The position numbers were made by a program, and so were the translations under genes. From positions 2,232,001-2,296,000 of the forward strand of contig NZ_JPOO01000003.1 in NCBI RefSeq assembly GCF_000733925.1: a DNA stretch of 64,000 bases, written 5' to 3'. This document shows, in pieces, positions 43,640 through 52,825 of this stretch. The stretch's first letter is position 1, and every line of letters begins with the position of its first letter. Under the pieces are notes generated by a model. The model did no database searches. It had not been told where the DNA came from and worked only from the letters and a program-made list of their open reading frames with translations. This DNA comes from Arenibacter algicola. Its GTDB lineage: Bacteria; Bacteroidota; Bacteroidia; Flavobacteriales; Flavobacteriaceae.

Positions 43640-43906
43640 ATGAGTAAAAAACAAAATAGTAATCAACCACAAAAGCCTAGACAGGAATTTATTTTTCAGA
43701 AGAAAAATTACCTTTTTATGTTTATTGGTTTGGCATTGATTAGCCTAGGATTTATCCTTATGAGCGGTGGCGGAAGTGACGATCCCAATGTTTTTAATCC
43801 TGAGATTTATAATTTCAGAAGAATACGCTTGGCCCCTACATTGGTGTTGATAGGCCTGGGAATAGAAGTTTACGCCATTCTGTTGAATCCGCATAAGAAG
43901 AAATAA
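43640..43906 (+). CDS. DUF3098 small membrane protein
   Basis: An 88-residue protein: polar Lys/Gln-rich N-terminus, then two membrane helices with LALISLGFILMSGGGSDDP and LAPTLVLIGLGIEVYAI between and within them. This is the Bacteroidetes DUF3098 family, always near ftsX/uppP in my experience. It may assist the cell-envelope steps of its neighbours; the function is unknown. Confidence 0.85.
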   Translation: MSKKQNSNQPQKPRQEFIFQKKNYLFMFIGLALISLGFILMSGGGSDDPNVFNPEIYNFRRIRLAPTLVLIGLGIEVYAILLNPHKKK

Positions 43907-43909
43907 ATT

Positions 43910-44695
43910 TTGGACATATTTGAGGCTATTATACTTGCCATTATTGAAGGCATAACCGAGTATTTACCGGTTTCTTCAACTGGACACATGATTATTACAT
44001 CTTCCTTTTTTGGTATTGCACAGGAAGATTTCACCAAATTATTTACTATCGTTATCCAATTGGGCACCATACTTTCTGTTGTGGTACTGTACTTTAAGCG
44101 ATTCTTCCAAAGCATCGATTTTTATTATAAGCTATTGGTCGCTTTTATTCCTGCGGTGGTCTTGGGCCTGCTCTTGAGTGACGTAATAGATGCCTTACTG
44201 GAAAGTCCGCTTGTAGTGGCCTTTTCCTTGGTCATAGGGGGATTGATCCTTCTTAGAGTGGATGAGTTATTCGGAAATTCGGAGAACACCGATATTTCAT
44301 ATGCTACGGCTTTTAAAATTGGACTCTTCCAGTGTTTGGCAATGATTCCTGGTGTATCCAGAAGTGGTGCCAGTATTGTTGGAGGTATGACCCAAAAACT
44401 AACCAGGACTGCAGCGGCAGAATTTTCATTCTTTCTGGCCTTGCCCACCATGTTGGGGGCTACCCTTAAAAAGAGTTATGACTATTACGATGCCGGCTTT
44501 ACCCTTACCACCGAACAAATAAACCTATTGATTATAGGAAACGTAGTTGGTTTTATAGTGGCCCTTTTCGCAATTAAGACCTTTATTGGGTATTTGAGCA
44601 AACACGGCTTTAAGATATTTGGCTACTACAGAATAGTAGTAGGCATCGCAATCATTGTCATCCATTATTTTATAAGTCCGTTAACGGTAATGTAA
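43910..44695 (+). CDS. uppP: Undecaprenyl-diphosphatase
   Basis: Recycles the lipid carrier for peptidoglycan and glycans. It is a 261-residue membrane protein with EGITEYLPVSSTGHMII (12-28) and PGVSRSGASIVGGM, the two catalytic motifs of the BacA/UppP family. It starts with TTG at 43910, three bases after the DUF3098 stop, since no ATG lies before the conserved N-terminus. Its stop overlaps truB as TAATG. Confidence 0.93.
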   Translation: MDIFEAIILAIIEGITEYLPVSSTGHMIITSSFFGIAQEDFTKLFTIVIQLGTILSVVVLYFKRFFQSIDFYYKLLVAFIPAVVLGLLLSDVIDALLESPLVVAFSLVIGGLILLRVDELFGNSENTDISYATAFKIGLFQCLAMIPGVSRSGASIVGGMTQKLTRTAAAEFSFFLALPTMLGATLKKSYDYYDAGFTLTTEQINLLIIGNVVGFIVALFAIKTFIGYLSKHGFKIFGYYRIVVGIAIIVIHYFISPLTVM

Positions 44696-45390
44696 TGACA
44701 AAGGAAGACTTTTTAGAGGGGCAGGTATTATTGATAGACAAACCGCTTGGTTGGTCATCTTTCCAGGCTGTCAATTCCTTAAAATGGAAAATCAGAAAGA
44801 AATTTCAACTTAAAAAAATTAAGATAGGCCATGCCGGGACCCTGGATCCGTTGGCGACAGGATTATTACTCATCTGTACAGGAAAAGCCACCAAAACCAT
44901 AAACGAACTACAGGGTCAGGAAAAAGAATATACGGGAACTATTACCCTTGGCGGCACAACCCCGTCCTATGATCTGGAAACCGAAATAAACGAAAACTTC
45001 CCCATAGATCATATTACCAATGAATTGATCCACAATACTACTGCCAAATTTATAGGGGACATAGAACAAATTCCACCCGTTTTCTCGGCTCTAAAAAAAG
45101 ACGGCAAAAGACTTTACGAGTACGCCAGGGAAGGTAAGGAAGTAGAGATAAAAAAAAGAGGGGTCACCATTACAGAATTTGAAATTACCTCTATAGAACT
45201 GCCAATGGTACAGTTTAGGGTGGTCTGCAGTAAAGGCACCTATATTAGATCTTTGGCGCATGATTTTGGAAAAGCACTGCAATCCGGAGCGCATTTATCC
45301 TCGTTGAAAAGAACCAAAATAGGGGATTACAACGTAAATAAAGCCATAACCCCCGAGGAATTTGGTAAATTACTGCAAATCGACAGTTAA
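44695..45390 (+). CDS. truB: tRNA pseudouridine-55 synthase
   Basis: Makes pseudouridine 55 in the T-loop of tRNAs. It has 231 residues. IGHAGTLDPLATGLLLI contains the catalytic Asp, with the usual start LLIDKPLGWSSFQAVNSLK and the motif QIPPVFSALKKDG. It lacks a long C-terminal PUA domain. It overlaps uppP by one base. Confidence 0.95.
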   Translation: MTKEDFLEGQVLLIDKPLGWSSFQAVNSLKWKIRKKFQLKKIKIGHAGTLDPLATGLLLICTGKATKTINELQGQEKEYTGTITLGGTTPSYDLETEINENFPIDHITNELIHNTTAKFIGDIEQIPPVFSALKKDGKRLYEYAREGKEVEIKKRGVTITEFEITSIELPMVQFRVVCSKGTYIRSLAHDFGKALQSGAHLSSLKRTKIGDYNVNKAITPEEFGKLLQIDS

Positions 45391-45467
45391 ACTTCGATAT
45401 TACAAGTGGTAACCTAACCGTTCGTCGATAATTTGAAATATTTTTGATAAAACGTGGTTATATCACT

Positions 45468-46205
45468 ATGAATTTAAACCGTAAACAACTTTCTTTCTTA
45501 ATAACATTCTTTTCCATGGCCTTGGTGGTGTTGGGTTTATACAACATCCATTTGGGACAGGAAGAAAAAGAAGAGTATGTTATTGAATTAAGTTTGTTGG
45601 AAGAGGAGGATCTAGAAAAGCCAATTGAAGAAGAATTAAAGGAAATGCAAGAAATGGCCAAGGCAGATCCCGTTAAAAGTCATATGGCCTATAATGAGGC
45701 CAATAAACCAAGTTTCGGCAATCCTGAACCACTCAAAACATTGGAGGAAATATTGGAAGAACAAGAGCTGTCCTCCGATAGTGATGATCCTACGGACTAT
45801 CTTAGCTCCGACTCAGAATATGCCGCAAGAGTAAAGGAATTGGCCAAGAGAAGAAGGGAAAAACAAGAACTATTGGGAGAAAAGGAAGCCAGTAAGGAAG
45901 TAATGACCAACAATTTGGCCAAAAGAAGAACTTCCATTTCCTACTCCTTGGTGGACAGAAGGCATACCAGCCTTCCCATACCCATTTACACCTGTATAGA
46001 AGGGGGTAAAGTAGTCATTAATATTAAGGTCGACCCACTAGGAAAGGTCATAGAGGCCGATGTAAACAAAAAAAGTTCCAGTACCCTGAATGGCTGTCTT
46101 GTGGATAACGCCATTGAATACGCCTTAAAATCCAAATTTAATACTGGAGAAAAGGCTGAACAAATGGGCACCATTACCTATCTATTCCAAGAAAAGCAAA
46201 GATAA
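45468..46205 (+). CDS. TonB-C-like inner-membrane protein without Pro-rich linker
   Basis: From the ATG at 45468 it gives 245 residues: one N-terminal membrane helix (about 8-28), a long highly acidic, Glu-rich region (about 33-150), then a TonB-type C-terminal domain (PIYTCIEGGKVVINIKVDPL, GKVIEADV, LVDNAIEYALKSKF). Classical TonB has a Pro/Lys-rich linker; here it is Glu/Lys-rich. It may be a divergent energy transducer or a structural protein. It overlaps the convergent gene by 24 bp. Confidence 0.78.
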   Translation: MNLNRKQLSFLITFFSMALVVLGLYNIHLGQEEKEEYVIELSLLEEEDLEKPIEEELKEMQEMAKADPVKSHMAYNEANKPSFGNPEPLKTLEEILEEQELSSDSDDPTDYLSSDSEYAARVKELAKRRREKQELLGEKEASKEVMTNNLAKRRTSISYSLVDRRHTSLPIPIYTCIEGGKVVINIKVDPLGKVIEADVNKKSSSTLNGCLVDNAIEYALKSKFNTGEKAEQMGTITYLFQEKQR

Positions 46206-46805
46206 AAGGTCGCTCACGGTATTTTGTCCCTTATCCTTATTATACCAGAGCTGTAGATCCTGTTTAAATTCTGCCGTCAACTTCCCGTGCTTACTTTTGT
46301 AGTCCTGCACCATTTTGGCAGCAATGGAGGGCCGGGAACCCCATTCCCCTATAACCTTGCCCGTAGTATCATCAATGGAAATCAGTTTTGGAATGGCCAT
46401 AGCCCCATTGGACAAAAACTGCTCCATTAGGTCCAGATTTTCATCGCGCAATACAAGTCGTAACGAAATATTCTTGTTTAAATCCGTAATCTTATTCATT
46501 ACAGGTAGTGTCTGGGCAGCATCGCCACACCAACTCTCAGTAAGCACCAACCAGGTAGTTTTTTTTACTATCCCTTTTATTTTGGCCTCGGAATCAGCAT
46601 CAATCTTAATGGTTTTGTCCAAACGTTTCATTCGTTGATCGTTCAGACGTGTAAAATCATTATGTTCCTGACTTTCTATTGATCCAGTGGATTTTCCCTC
46701 CAAAGCCAAATTGGTTACCATTAACCTGTAATCTAAATAAGCCATGGAAGAGTTTATACCCTCCCGAACCAATTGTTGTTTTGTTTTCCGTATTGTTTGT
46801 TCCAT
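46182..46805 (-). CDS. Thioredoxin-like protein with single active-site cysteine
   Basis: A 207-residue Thioredoxin_9-type protein. The redox site reads ESWCGDAAQTLPVMNK: only the first Cys of a CxxC pair remains (CGDA). The fold continues with LRLVLRDENLDLM, the cis-Pro region AIPKLISID and GEWGSRP. Possible roles are monothiol exchange or bacillithiol/glutathione-type handling; not known. It is cytoplasmic, without a signal peptide. Confidence 0.82.
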   Translation of the reverse strand: MEQTIRKTKQQLVREGINSSMAYLDYRLMVTNLALEGKSTGSIESQEHNDFTRLNDQRMKRLDKTIKIDADSEAKIKGIVKKTTWLVLTESWCGDAAQTLPVMNKITDLNKNISLRLVLRDENLDLMEQFLSNGAMAIPKLISIDDTTGKVIGEWGSRPSIAAKMVQDYKSKHGKLTAEFKQDLQLWYNKDKGQNTVSDLLSLLFLE

Positions 46806-46924
46806 AAAATGTAAAAACTATTTGCTTCAAAATTAGCCCTTCCCAAGGCAGCATTTGGTAACAATAGTTACATTGGTAGTATAACCCATGCAATACTTAC
46901 ATAGACAAATGGTAAAGGGAAATA

Positions 46925-47860
46925 TTAGTGGTTCAAAGCCCGTTTTTTGATCATCCCACCTTTAGTGTCATTTATACTATTCATGACAACAAAAGCGTTT
47001 GGGTCTATCTTTTCCAGTTCGGTGTTTAATTTACTAATCTCCAATCTGGTAATTACGGCATAAATAATGTCGTACTCATTGTGGACACCACTCTTGCCGT
47101 AACCGCCATGACCCTTATAAATGGTAAGGCCCCTTCCTAGTTTTTCCGTAATCATTAGTCTAATCTCCTCACTACGGGCAGAAATGATTGTGACCCCAGT
47201 GTACTCCTCGATCCCATCCACCACGAAATCCAAAGTTTTCGAAGCCGATAAATAGGTCAACATGGAATAAAGGGCTGTCTCCAAAGAAAGGAAATAGGCA
47301 GCCGCCAAGAATATTATAATATTTATCACAATAATATTATCCCCAATTTTGGTCCTTAATTTCCTGCTCAGATAAATGGCCAGTACTTCAGTGCCATCCA
47401 AGACACCACCTCCCCTAATGGAAAGACCTATTCCGGCCCCCAGGAAGAAACCTCCAAAAACCGCTACCAACAGTTTGTCCTCTGTCACTTCCGGGAAGTG
47501 TACCGTGGCCAAAACTATGGCCAGACCAATAATTGCCAAAGAGGCCTTGATGGCAAATTGTTTGCCTATCACCTTAAAACCAAGAAATATAAATGGAATA
47601 TTAACAAGAATAATCAATATGTATAAGGGTATTGACGAGATTTCGGAGATCAAAAGTGAAATTCCCGTTGCCCCACCATCAATAAAGCTATTGGGCAATA
47701 GAAAACTCTCCAAACCAAAGGCTGCAGAAAAAATCCCCGCAATTATAAACAGGGCATCATGTATGTCCGCAAAAATCCCAACCCTAAACCTCCGGGATTT
47801 CTTCCAATAGGAATAGAGGTTGGATCTAAAGTCATGACTCTTTTTCTTTTTATCGGGCAT
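46925..47860 (-). CDS. YitT family membrane protein
   Basis: A 311-residue protein with five or six membrane segments (about 30-200, SFIDGGATGISLLI and GIGLSIRGGGVLDGTEVL) and a C-terminal cytoplasmic DUF2179 domain (about 215-300). The YitT/DUF161 family is widespread; its transport or scaffold role is not established. Confidence 0.87.
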   Translation of the reverse strand: MPDKKKKSHDFRSNLYSYWKKSRRFRVGIFADIHDALFIIAGIFSAAFGLESFLLPNSFIDGGATGISLLISEISSIPLYILIILVNIPFIFLGFKVIGKQFAIKASLAIIGLAIVLATVHFPEVTEDKLLVAVFGGFFLGAGIGLSIRGGGVLDGTEVLAIYLSRKLRTKIGDNIIVINIIIFLAAAYFLSLETALYSMLTYLSASKTLDFVVDGIEEYTGVTIISARSEEIRLMITEKLGRGLTIYKGHGGYGKSGVHNEYDIIYAVITRLEISKLNTELEKIDPNAFVVMNSINDTKGGMIKKRALNH

Positions 47861-48100
47861 ATTCTAAAATTAAAATAAGATTTATTAAAAACAAAGACAG
47901 ATTATAACGCTGCCTTCCATAAAAAATTCAATGTTTTAAAAGAAAACAAACTGCGTAATTACTGCGCTGTGAAATTAGAAAATCAAATTTTAATAATGGA
48001 GATCCCTTGGGTCATAAATGAATTTAATTTGCACCCCACTGATTCTCCCACATGGTTATGCTACCAATATACTATCTTTACCAAGCGATTATAACTTCCC

Positions 48101-48613
48101 ATGAAAAATCTGTTCCATATACTTATAAGCCTTTTTTGCCTTTGCGCAATGCGCGGTCAAAGTGAGATAGACCAAGCTTTAAGGAAGTTCAACAATAAGA
48201 GCGTGCCTTATATAACAGCGGAAAACTTAAGGGGAAATACCCCGTTTCTGCTCTTGGACACCAGAGAAAAAGAGGAATTTGAGGTAAGCCATTTAGCAAA
48301 GGCCGTATGGGTGGGCAATAGGAATCCTGATGTGGACAAAATAATATCGATTGTTCCCAACAAAAATAAGCCTATCGTTGTCTATTGTTCCATAGGGGTT
48401 CGATCTGAAAAAGTTGGGGAAAAGCTTTTAAAAAAAGGCTATACCGAAGTCTACAACCTTTATGGCGGTATTTTTGAATGGAAAATTAAGGGTTTTCCCG
48501 TTTATGATTCCATTGGACAAGAAACGGATAGGGTGCATGCCTATAACAGGCATTGGGGCAAAATGTTGAACAATGCCACTAAAGTTTATGGACACAGAAA
48601 ACACAACAACTAA
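48101..48613 (+). CDS. Secreted rhodanese-like protein
   Basis: A 170-residue protein: signal peptide (about 1-20, ending MRGQ) and one rhodanese domain with LLDTREKEEFEVSH and the active loop VVYCSIGVRSEKVG (catalytic Cys). It lies just before the arsenosugar-type genes and may be part of that group, for example in periplasmic sulfur handling; this is context inference. Confidence 0.82.
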   Translation: MKNLFHILISLFCLCAMRGQSEIDQALRKFNNKSVPYITAENLRGNTPFLLLDTREKEEFEVSHLAKAVWVGNRNPDVDKIISIVPNKNKPIVVYCSIGVRSEKVGEKLLKKGYTEVYNLYGGIFEWKIKGFPVYDSIGQETDRVHAYNRHWGKMLNNATKVYGHRKHNN

Positions 48614-48774
48614 AAACCTATAATGACTAAAGGCATTATCCGGGCCTAGAGGGTAGGAAAAGGGCATATCCCATCAAATTCTCAATTTCCAACCTATAAT
48701 TAAGTAATGAACACCAACCCATAACGACCATTAAGTTCAAGTCCATTATATTAAAGAGATATTCGATAGTCAAA

Positions 48775-49386
48775 ATGAACCACCGCAAAGATTTGCTTAT
48801 CATATTTACACGCAATCCCGAACTGGGCAAGTGCAAAACCAGATTAGCGGCAACAGTGGGCGACGGGATTGCCCTAAACATATATAAATTTTTACTTGAT
48901 CACACCAAGAATATTACCCAGGGTTTAAATTTCAGGAAATGGGTTTGCTATTCCGATGATATATGGGAAAATGATATTTGGGATAAATCCGTTTATGAAA
49001 AAAAAGTACAATCCGGCAATGACTTGGGAGAGCGCATGTACAATGCCTTTAAAGAGGGATTTAATGCAGGCCATGAAAGAATAATTATCATTGGAAGTGA
49101 TATGTACGATTTGAACGAAAATGATTTGTTGGAAGCCTTTCAATTATTGGATCAGCATGATTATGTAATAGGTCCTGCCATTGATGGCGGCTATTATTTA
49201 TTGGGGATGAAAGTCTTGAGCCCCAATCTGTTTAAAGATAAAACCTGGGGCACTGATACTGTATTGAAGGCCACCTTAGAGGATTTGAAAAATAAAAACT
49301 ACAGCCTGTTAGCTCCTAAAAACGATATTGACTATTTTGAAGATATCAAGGATATTGAAATCTTCCGAACCTTTTTAAAAAATTGA
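48775..49386 (+). CDS. TIGR04282-type arsenosugar glycosyltransferase
   Basis: A 203-residue GT-A-like protein of the group that accompanies arsenosugar genes: LLIIFTRNPELGKCKTRLAA near the start, IIIGSDMYDLNE and GPAIDGGYYLLGMK in the middle. Probably handles the sugar part of arsenosugars. Six bases separate its stop from the nucleoside phosphorylase start. First gene of the likely operon. Confidence 0.85.
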   Translation: MNHRKDLLIIFTRNPELGKCKTRLAATVGDGIALNIYKFLLDHTKNITQGLNFRKWVCYSDDIWENDIWDKSVYEKKVQSGNDLGERMYNAFKEGFNAGHERIIIIGSDMYDLNENDLLEAFQLLDQHDYVIGPAIDGGYYLLGMKVLSPNLFKDKTWGTDTVLKATLEDLKNKNYSLLAPKNDIDYFEDIKDIEIFRTFLKN

Positions 49387-49392
49387 AATTAT

Positions 49393-50208
49393 ATGACAGG
49401 TAAACTACTTAAGGAATCTACTGATTATCTAATAGGAAAAGGCTTTGAAGCTCCTGAAATTGGCATTGTACTGGGAACAGGTTTGGGCAAACTGGCAGAT
49501 GAAATTGAGAATCCTATAGAAGCACATTACAACCATATTCCCTATTTTCCCTTGGCTACCGTAGAATTCCATTCCGGTAAATTAATCTATGGAATCTTGG
49601 AGGGCAAAAAAGTTGTAGTAATGCAGGGAAGGTTCCACTTTTACGAAGGATATGACCTTTTGGACGTTACCTACCCTATTAGGGTAATGGAAATGCTGGG
49701 AATAAAAAAACTATTTATATCCAATGCTGCCGGGGCCATAAACCAAGATTTTAAGAAAGGTGACCTTATGCTCATCGAAGACCACATTAACCTTCAAGGT
49801 GGATCTCCCTTAGCATTTAAAAACGTGAGCCAATTTGGAGATCGTTTTACCGATATGAGTGAGCCATATGACGTTCCTATGCGCAAAAGTTTGGAAAAAA
49901 TAGCCGAAAAGGAAAACATAAGCCTGCAGAAGGGGGTTTACGCTTCTGTTGTTGGACCTCAACTGGAAACCAAGGCAGAATACCGAATGCTAAAAATTAT
50001 TGGGGCCGATGCCGTAGGAATGAGCACCGTGCCAGAGGTAATTGTGGCCAATCACCTAAAATTGCCGGTAGTGGCCGTATCCGTACTAACGGACGAATGT
50101 GACCCTGACAATCTAAAACCCGTAAATATTGCAGAGATAATTGCCATTGCAGGGAAAACGGAACCAAAAATGATAAAATTATTTAGGGAACTGATCAAGG
50201 TAATATAA
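49393..50208 (+). CDS. Purine-nucleoside phosphorylase
   Basis: Trimeric-type PNP of 271 residues: GIVLGTGLGKLADEI (phosphate loop), GRFHFYEGY, ISNAAGAINQDFKKGDLM and AVGMSTVPEVIVA. In arsenosugar clusters a PNP may process the adenosyl/ribosyl intermediate. It could equally be the housekeeping enzyme, since no other copy is visible. A perfect 12-copy heptad array starts right after its stop. Confidence 0.93.
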   Translation: MTGKLLKESTDYLIGKGFEAPEIGIVLGTGLGKLADEIENPIEAHYNHIPYFPLATVEFHSGKLIYGILEGKKVVVMQGRFHFYEGYDLLDVTYPIRVMEMLGIKKLFISNAAGAINQDFKKGDLMLIEDHINLQGGSPLAFKNVSQFGDRFTDMSEPYDVPMRKSLEKIAEKENISLQKGVYASVVGPQLETKAEYRMLKIIGADAVGMSTVPEVIVANHLKLPVVAVSVLTDECDPDNLKPVNIAEIIAIAGKTEPKMIKLFRELIKVI

Positions 50209-50210
50209 TT

Positions 50211-50294
50211 AGTAGTGAGTAGTGAGTAGTGAGTAGTGAGTAGTGAGTAGTGAGTAGTGAGTAGTGAGTAGTGAGTAGTGAGTAGTGAGTAGTG
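50211..50294 (+). repeat. Perfect heptanucleotide tandem repeat (AGTAGTG)x12
   Basis: Twelve uninterrupted AGTAGTG units (84 bp) begin two bases after the PNP stop and end 47 bp before the arsM start. No variant unit is seen, which suggests recent expansion or active maintenance. Slippage would change the PNP-arsM spacing. Confidence 0.97.
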
Positions 50295-50341
50295 AAGAAA
50301 AAAAATCATAATCCTGAGGACAAATTTTTAAGCATACAGAC

Positions 50342-51307
50342 ATGAGTTATTTAGAAGCAACAAATGAATTATATAAGAATGCGGCATTGACCCCAGATGT
50401 TGGACTGTGCTGTACCACCAATCCAATTTGGCAATTCCCAGGATTGTCCATCCCAAAAATTATGCAGAAGATGAACTACGGTTGTGGAAGTACGGTTTCT
50501 GCCCAGGATCTGGTCAACAATCCAAAGGTGCTATATGTAGGGGTCGGAGGTGGAATGGAGTTGTTACAATTTTCATATTTTTCCAGGCAAGTAGGCGGGG
50601 TAACTGGAGTTGATGTTGTGGATGAGATGCTGGAAGCTTCCAAAGAAAACTTCAAAATTGCGGAACAGGAAAACCCATGGTTCAAGAGCGAGTTTGTAAA
50701 CTTGGTAAAAGGAGATGCCCTACACCTGCCTATTGAGGACGAAAGTATTGATGTTGCGGCTCAGAACTGTCTGTTTAACATCTTTAAGACGGAAGAGTTG
50801 AAGAAAGCGGTTGCGGAAATGTATCGCGTATTAAAACCTCATGGAAGATTGGTTATGAGCGACCCCATATGTGAACAGCCTATGAACGAAACCCTGCGTA
50901 ACGATGACCGACTAAGGGCTCTGTGTTTAAGCGGTAGTATCCCTTTGAAAGAGTACATAAAGGTATTGACGGATGCCGGTTTTGGAACCATTGAAATTAG
51001 GGCGCGAAAATCTTACCGCGTTCTCTCTCCCAATCACTATCCTACGGAGGATTTAATCTTTATTGAGTCTATTGAAATTGCCGCGATAAAAGACCCCATG
51101 CCCCAAGATGGCCCCTGCGTTTTTACAGGCAAAACAGCCATTTATTACGGTAATGAAGAATATTTTGATGATGAAAACGGCCATGTTCTAATGCAAAACC
51201 AGCCTCTGGCGGTATGTGACAAAACTGCAGCTGCCTTAGAAAAAAGCAATGCCGAAATTCATATAAGTAACAGTACTTGGCATTATAATGGTGGAGGCTG
51301 CTGTTAA
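50342..51307 (+). CDS. arsM: Arsenosugar-type arsenite methyltransferase ArsM
   Basis: A 321-residue SAM-dependent methyltransferase. VLYVGVGGGMELLQF is the SAM loop, GVDVVDEML and GDALHLPIEDESIDVAAQNC follow. Cysteines likely to bind arsenic include Cys23-Cys24 (GLCCTTNP), Cys48 and a C-terminal GGGCC. This is the arsenosugar-cluster ArsM type rather than the classical detoxifying ArsM. The radical-SAM partner arsS, usually adjacent, is not seen in the window. Confidence 0.87.
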   Translation: MSYLEATNELYKNAALTPDVGLCCTTNPIWQFPGLSIPKIMQKMNYGCGSTVSAQDLVNNPKVLYVGVGGGMELLQFSYFSRQVGGVTGVDVVDEMLEASKENFKIAEQENPWFKSEFVNLVKGDALHLPIEDESIDVAAQNCLFNIFKTEELKKAVAEMYRVLKPHGRLVMSDPICEQPMNETLRNDDRLRALCLSGSIPLKEYIKVLTDAGFGTIEIRARKSYRVLSPNHYPTEDLIFIESIEIAAIKDPMPQDGPCVFTGKTAIYYGNEEYFDDENGHVLMQNQPLAVCDKTAAALEKSNAEIHISNSTWHYNGGGCC

Positions 51308-51369
51308 TCATGATATTGATGTAAGGTTTAATGGGCCGGGCACACTAATTAGAGGTAAATAATATTTCC

Positions 51370-52125
51370 ATGCATCTTAAATTATCGATACTTCTGATCC
51401 TTCTACTAACGAAAAGTGTTGTTAGTTTTGTGCCTTTACCAAGGTCTATTGAAAATTTTCCCATGGATATGGTTTGGCAATTAGACCATTCCCAATGGGA
51501 TATTTTACTTAAAAAGCATGTAGACGATACAGGAAATGTTGACTATAAAGGCTTTGCGCAGGATATAAATGCCTTACAGGATTATTTGGATTATTTGGCC
51601 AAGAACCAGTCAACGGATAAGGCACACAAACCCGAAAAACTTGCTTATTACATTAACCTTTACAATGCCGCTACCGTAAAACTTATTTTGGACAATTATC
51701 CTACCAAAAGTATTAAGGACATAAAAAATCCTTGGGGGAAAGATATAGTGCAAATGGGTACTGAGAAGATTTCTTTGGGCAATCTGGAACACAAAATACT
51801 ACGCAAAATGGATGAACCGCGAATTCATTTTGCCATTAACTGCGCCTCTTTTTCCTGTCCAAAATTATTGAACACGGCTTTTACTGCTACCAATCTTGAA
51901 AAACTTCTGGAACAAACGGCCATAGATTTTATAAACGACCCCAAAAGAAATGTGCTCACAAAGGAAAAAGCCTCCCTGTCCGAAATTTTTAACTGGTACA
52001 AAAAAGATTTCACCAAAAATGGCTCCTTAATAGATTACCTTAATAAGTATGCCTCCCAAAAATTGACTTCCGATACCAAAATAAGTTATTTGAACTATAA
52101 TTGGGGACTAAATGAAATTGAGTAA
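51370..52125 (+). CDS. DUF547 secreted protein
   Basis: A 251-residue protein with a signal peptide (about 1-20) and a DUF547 core: YINLYNAATVKLILDNYPTK, HFAINCASFSCPKL and a conserved Cys pair. DUF547 proteins commonly accompany arsenosugar gene sets; their activity is unknown (a papain-like fold has been suggested for relatives). Its 3' end overlaps the next gene by 14 bp. Confidence 0.85.
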   Translation: MHLKLSILLILLLTKSVVSFVPLPRSIENFPMDMVWQLDHSQWDILLKKHVDDTGNVDYKGFAQDINALQDYLDYLAKNQSTDKAHKPEKLAYYINLYNAATVKLILDNYPTKSIKDIKNPWGKDIVQMGTEKISLGNLEHKILRKMDEPRIHFAINCASFSCPKLLNTAFTATNLEKLLEQTAIDFINDPKRNVLTKEKASLSEIFNWYKKDFTKNGSLIDYLNKYASQKLTSDTKISYLNYNWGLNEIE

Positions 52126-52819
52126 TTCCATAACCCTGAGCATCATAATCCCAACCCTAAATGAGGCTGCCCATATTGGCCATTTGTTAGAACATTTAAA
52201 AAAGAACAGCAGTCCCAAGAACATCAAGGAAATAATTGTGGTTGATGGCGGCAGTACGGATGGCACCCCAAGCTTGGCAAAAACTTTGGGGGCAAAGACC
52301 ATAACCTCAGAAATGGGGCGTGCAAAACAAATGAACAAGGGCGCGGAATTGGCCACAGGCCATGTCCTTTACTTTTTGCATGCCGACACCTATCCGCCAA
52401 AAAATTTTGACCTTTATATTCTAAATGCAATTCATAACAATATGTCTTCGGGTTGCTTTAGGATGAAGTTTGATACCTCCAAAAAGTTTTTACGATTCTT
52501 CGCCTGGTTTAGCAGAATAAACAACCAACTATGTAGGGGCGGTGACCAATCTCTATTTGTTCTCAAGGACCTTTTCCAAAAAACAGGAGGCTTTAATGAG
52601 AAGTATATTATCTACGAGGATACGGAATTTATCGGCCGCCTTTACAAAACATCAAAATTCAAGGTATTGCCGCAACATGTAGTAACCTCGGCCAGAAAAT
52701 ATGAACAGATTGGAACCCTTAAATTACAATATCATTTTGGGATAATCCACCTGAAGAATTTGCTGGGTGTTGGCCCCGACCAATTGTACCGCTATTACAA
52801 TAAAAATATTGCCTCTTAA
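52112..52819 (+). CDS. TIGR04283-type arsenosugar glycosyltransferase
   Basis: A 235-residue family 2 glycosyltransferase: LSIIIPTLNEAAHIGHLLEH, IIVVDGGSTDGT, the metal motif FLHADTYPP and NEKYIIYEDTEFIGRLYK. Together with the TIGR04282 gene it forms the usual glycosyltransferase pair of arsenosugar clusters. Last gene of the plus-strand run. Confidence 0.87.
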   Translation: MKLSNSITLSIIIPTLNEAAHIGHLLEHLKKNSSPKNIKEIIVVDGGSTDGTPSLAKTLGAKTITSEMGRAKQMNKGAELATGHVLYFLHADTYPPKNFDLYILNAIHNNMSSGCFRMKFDTSKKFLRFFAWFSRINNQLCRGGDQSLFVLKDLFQKTGGFNEKYIIYEDTEFIGRLYKTSKFKVLPQHVVTSARKYEQIGTLKLQYHFGIIHLKNLLGVGPDQLYRYYNKNIAS

Positions 52820-52825
52820 ATTTCC

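Noticed and set aside
50211..50294. CRISPR-like array
   Set aside because: Units are 7 bp with no spacers and no cas genes are near; it is a simple tandem repeat.
50052..50309. Minus-strand open frame with repeated HYSLLTT
   Set aside because: It is created by reading the 7-bp repeat and the antisense of the nucleoside phosphorylase gene.
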